Assembly: GCA_964019155.1 (NCBI GenBank)
Contig: OZ025239.1
Span: forward strand, 104,937,112-105,001,111
DNA length: 64,000 nucleotides
Direction of reading: 5' to 3'
Origin: Osedax fenrisi
Lineage: Eukaryota; Annelida; Polychaeta; Sabellida; Siboglinidae
In this document: piece by piece, positions 61,015 through 64,000 of the stretch
How the letters are laid out: each line of letters opens with the position of its first letter
Numbering within the stretch: position 1 is the stretch's first letter
Position numbers and translations under genes: made by a program
The notes under the pieces: generated by a model
What the model was told of the DNA's origin: nothing
Database searches by the model: none
The model's input: the letters and a program-made list of their open reading frames with translations, nothing else

Positions 61015-62073
61015 TTAAGAGTGATTTTAAACATGATGTTGATTATGGATTCTCATGGTTGACGACGACATTTTGATTATTTAAATATGGGTATTGAAAA
61101 TACCCAAAAAATTTTTTTTTTAATTTAGGTCAATATTGTACATGCGTCAGCCTTGTCAAATTTAACAACACTTAACATGGGAATAGATAGGAAAATACCA
61201 AAAAAACATAAATATTTACATTTTTTGCATTTATAATTAAGCTAAAGCCATACAATATTCAGAATATGTGAAATGTGTATAGTTACTATGAATAATATCA
61301 AAATCATAAACAAATTTATTTCTATGTTTTTTTTTTAAATTATTGGATTTTCCATGATTTTGTTGACCTCTCATAATTTTATACAGAATCTTTATAAAAA
61401 TTCATTAACCACTATGTGTAACTATTTGGCTTAACAAATTATAACTACCATGGAATTTCTTTAATTTTGTTAAAAATCATCAATAAATTACCATTTTTCT
61501 GTGGAGTTGGTACCTTTACAAATGTTAATATTTTTTTTTCTACCTCATCTTAAGATGTTATATTTTAACGTACAATTATTATAAATTAAAAAAAATAACT
61601 CTATAATTTTAATAAATAGTCAAAGTGACCTGATTTTTAGAAAATTTATATATATATATATACATTTTATTTTATTGTTTAAATTAATTATATAATAACT
61701 AATATTGTAATTAGGGATTCTATAGATAATATTTTCTATATATTAATGTTATATATTAGAAGAATATAGTATTTAAGAAAATTACTCATTATAATGAGTA
61801 ATTTATATATAATTATATATCCATTACAATAAAATAAAGATAAAATTTACAAAATTCAAATAAATGTCCTTGTTTATAAACATAAACAATATAATTATAT
61901 AGGAGTAACGATATTTCGAGATTATTATTTAAAAAATTTGTTTTTTTTAAACCTTCAGCGCATCACCGATATTGAATCAACATGTATACGTATGCATACA
62001 ATAGTATCATGAACATCATAGCTATAGAATATATTATGTCGCGGTATGATCTGGAAAATAAAATCACTCTTAA
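61015..62073. mobile_element. Non-autonomous TIR element, TTAAGAGTGAT family, subfamily II, copy 2
   Basis: Ends TTAAGAGTGATTTTA and AAAATCACTCTTAA. Interior collinear with 4911-5935. Flanks CGTGCA and CATGCT are a decayed 6-bp duplication. An AAATTACTCATTATAATGAG palindrome near 61780 is private to this copy. Confidence 0.78.
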
Positions 62074-62429
62074 CATGCTTAATATGTTTAGTCGGGATGT
62101 TAGTAGGCCATTTCTACAAGCAATAAGATATATATTATATATATATACGTTCACAATAAGATTTCTATAAGTTCACGAGAAAAATAAAATTCTATAAATT
62201 ATTTATAACGCTCTATTATAATTATATTAATTTCCTAATAAATATTTGTTACCGATAAATTATATACGAAATTTTTGTTTACAAATTATTCGATTAATTT
62301 TGAACAAATATTATAATCTATGAGACATAATTATGTTGATAAATTATTAGAATATGTACAATTCAAATGCATAGGATTAAGTGTAACTAGTTATAAAATA
62401 AATCAAAAATACACGCATTTTATTTGTCA

Positions 62430-62503
62430 GTCTCGTAACCCCAGAACTAGAGAGAAAGCTCTCCTGTATCGTAACCACAGAACTAGAGAGAAAGCTCTAC
62501 TGC
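62430..62503 (+). repeat. 36-bp tandem duplication
   Basis: Two units of CGTAACCMCAGAACTAGAGA followed by GAAAGCTCTMCTG. Confidence 0.85.
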
Positions 62504-62574
62504 TCTGTGACCGCAACATATACCAAGGATAGTAAATACGTTCACTATCTCTACAATTGTTTTTAACTCACAAC

Positions 62575-62710
62575 TAGATACTCTTCAGTAGTATATTTAA
62601 TTATATTTCAATGATTTAATCTTAAATCTCATCTAATCAAAGATATCAGAGATATCGATTATATTTATTATTATTATTATTTATTTGTGAAATAAAATGC
62701 ATTTATATAT
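62575..62710 (+). repeat. Dispersed repeat, copy 3 of 3
   Basis: CTAGATACTCTTCAGTAGTA, then TTATATTTCAATGATTTAAT and CAAAGATATCAGAGATATCG, as at 19960 and 37925. Confidence 0.6.
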
Positions 62711-63746
62711 ACACATTATTTATAAATTAAGTAATTAAGCCAACGTTCTGTTTTTACTTATACTACTATAGTATATACTATAATATATTGCTTTTGAAAT
62801 CATTTCTTAGTATAGAATAAAGATAATATATATTAAAAAGAATACTCTATACCAGGGTTGTAAAATGTCAAGTAATTACAAGTCTTCCATAAATTCTTAG
62901 TAATCATAGCCTCTGATTAATTTTCTAATTAATATTACAATTGAAAAGTCATGTGTGTATTAATCAATGATATTAGGGTGAATGTGAAGTCATATTTACC
63001 AATACGATTATTTTATTGACAATAATTTGTGTTAGAATTCTATTTAAAATAATATATATATATGATAATATTTTAAAATAATATACGCTAAGAAATAATA
63101 AATAAAGATATTATCAATATAAGCAATCCCTATTATAGATAACATTAATGCATCCTTATGTATATATAGATATAATGAATTAGAATTGTGACTATACTCA
63201 GCTAGATCTCTCTCATCAGCATGTGTGTCACTATGCACTTATTTCATTCACTGCTCTTACCCTACATGTGATTATATCACCTGAATATCTTCACCTGTAA
63301 TAGGGTCAGCAACAACTGTAGTGAATGATTACCTACAGCCACTGTCACTCTGTGCTACTGTAATCTCTGCTTACCATGTGACCTTACATCATGTGAACAA
63401 TGCCACATCACAATAGGGCGACACCTGGTGTCGTATTCACACCTCAACCAGCTTAGCCTTAGCCATTCTATTCAACCATCCACCTGTCATAACACCGAAT
63501 CAATCACTGAATCAATCACTGAATTAATCACTGAATAGGAGGATGCGTCTTCGTATTCTGTGTTTCCTAACTACCTGTTCAAAGATTCATATGTGTTCCT
63601 GCAATGTTAGTATTCTATATCAGCTGATGATGGTGGTGGTGGTGGTCCCTCTCTGCCATCTTCACAATCTACACTAGTATAGAGACACTATAACGGCTTA
63701 ATTATTTACATGATTCACAATTATATAATACATATTGATTATAACA

Positions 63747-63783
<37 letters not shown>

Positions 63784-64000
63784 ATATATATATATATATA
63801 TATAGGATAGAATTGCATAGATTATTGAGAATTTAAAAATTCTCGAATACATTTTTCATCTTTGTTTTCCTCCAACGGTTAAGATGTAAGACTTTCTTGT
63901 AATTTCTGATCACAAATTACATATACAAATATATATATATATATATATATATATGAATATACACACACATAAGTAATACTACACACTTCAGTGAACTGTA
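62711..64000. other. Non-coding DNA to the end of the window
   Basis: 63230-63670 is less AT-rich and may belong to a gene beyond the window, but no exon was recognised. It has three AATCAATCACTG repeats (63503-63537) and a (GGT)n tract near 63632. (TA)n tracts lie at about 63752-63804 and 63929-63952. Confidence 0.4.

Overview
The window looks like nuclear DNA from a non-vertebrate animal. It is very AT-rich, full of AT, CA and GT microsatellites, and has spliceosomal introns. It holds two conserved animal genes, tRNA-derived SINEs, a LINE and many small DNA transposons. I cannot name the species. There are no operons, ribosome binding sites or CRISPR arrays. The long low-complexity ORFs are repeat artefacts.

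Layout. 1-24 kb is repeat territory: several TIR element families, minisatellites (6.1-6.8, 8.7-10.7, 17.8-18.2 and 21.6-21.9 kb) and a few CpG-richer islands. 24.4-28.06 kb is a 5'-truncated LINE with an intact endonuclease/reverse transcriptase frame. 28-34 kb holds more small transposons, a SINE and CpG-richer patches. 34.5-38.7 kb (+) is SRP19 in six exons, complete at 161 aa. 38.7-43.7 kb is AT-rich with two small elements. 43.7-44.1 kb (+) is an unrecognised ORF for a small membrane protein. 44.4-57.05 kb (-) is CARM1 (PRMT4) in 13 exons, complete at 563 aa. I rebuilt both conserved genes exon by exon, and every junction keeps frame. 57-64 kb returns to repeats, beginning with a 226-bp tandem duplication just upstream of CARM1.

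The two conserved genes are unrelated in function: SRP19 builds the signal recognition particle, CARM1 methylates arginines in chromatin and RNA-processing proteins. Their introns serve as landing sites for transposons.

The most unusual features are mobile. (1) A TIR family has a GAA-loop mini-hairpin at each end. The stem bases differ between left (CCGAAGG) and right (GCGAAGC) ends but stay paired. Three copies have 7-bp target duplications, and one copy is only 37 bp long. (2) The LINE's ORF1 and ORF2 lie in one frame, separated only by TGA-CTA, and ORF2 has no ATG before its endonuclease core. (3) Three nested insertions each have an unoccupied paralogue elsewhere in the window, so insertion order can be read directly.
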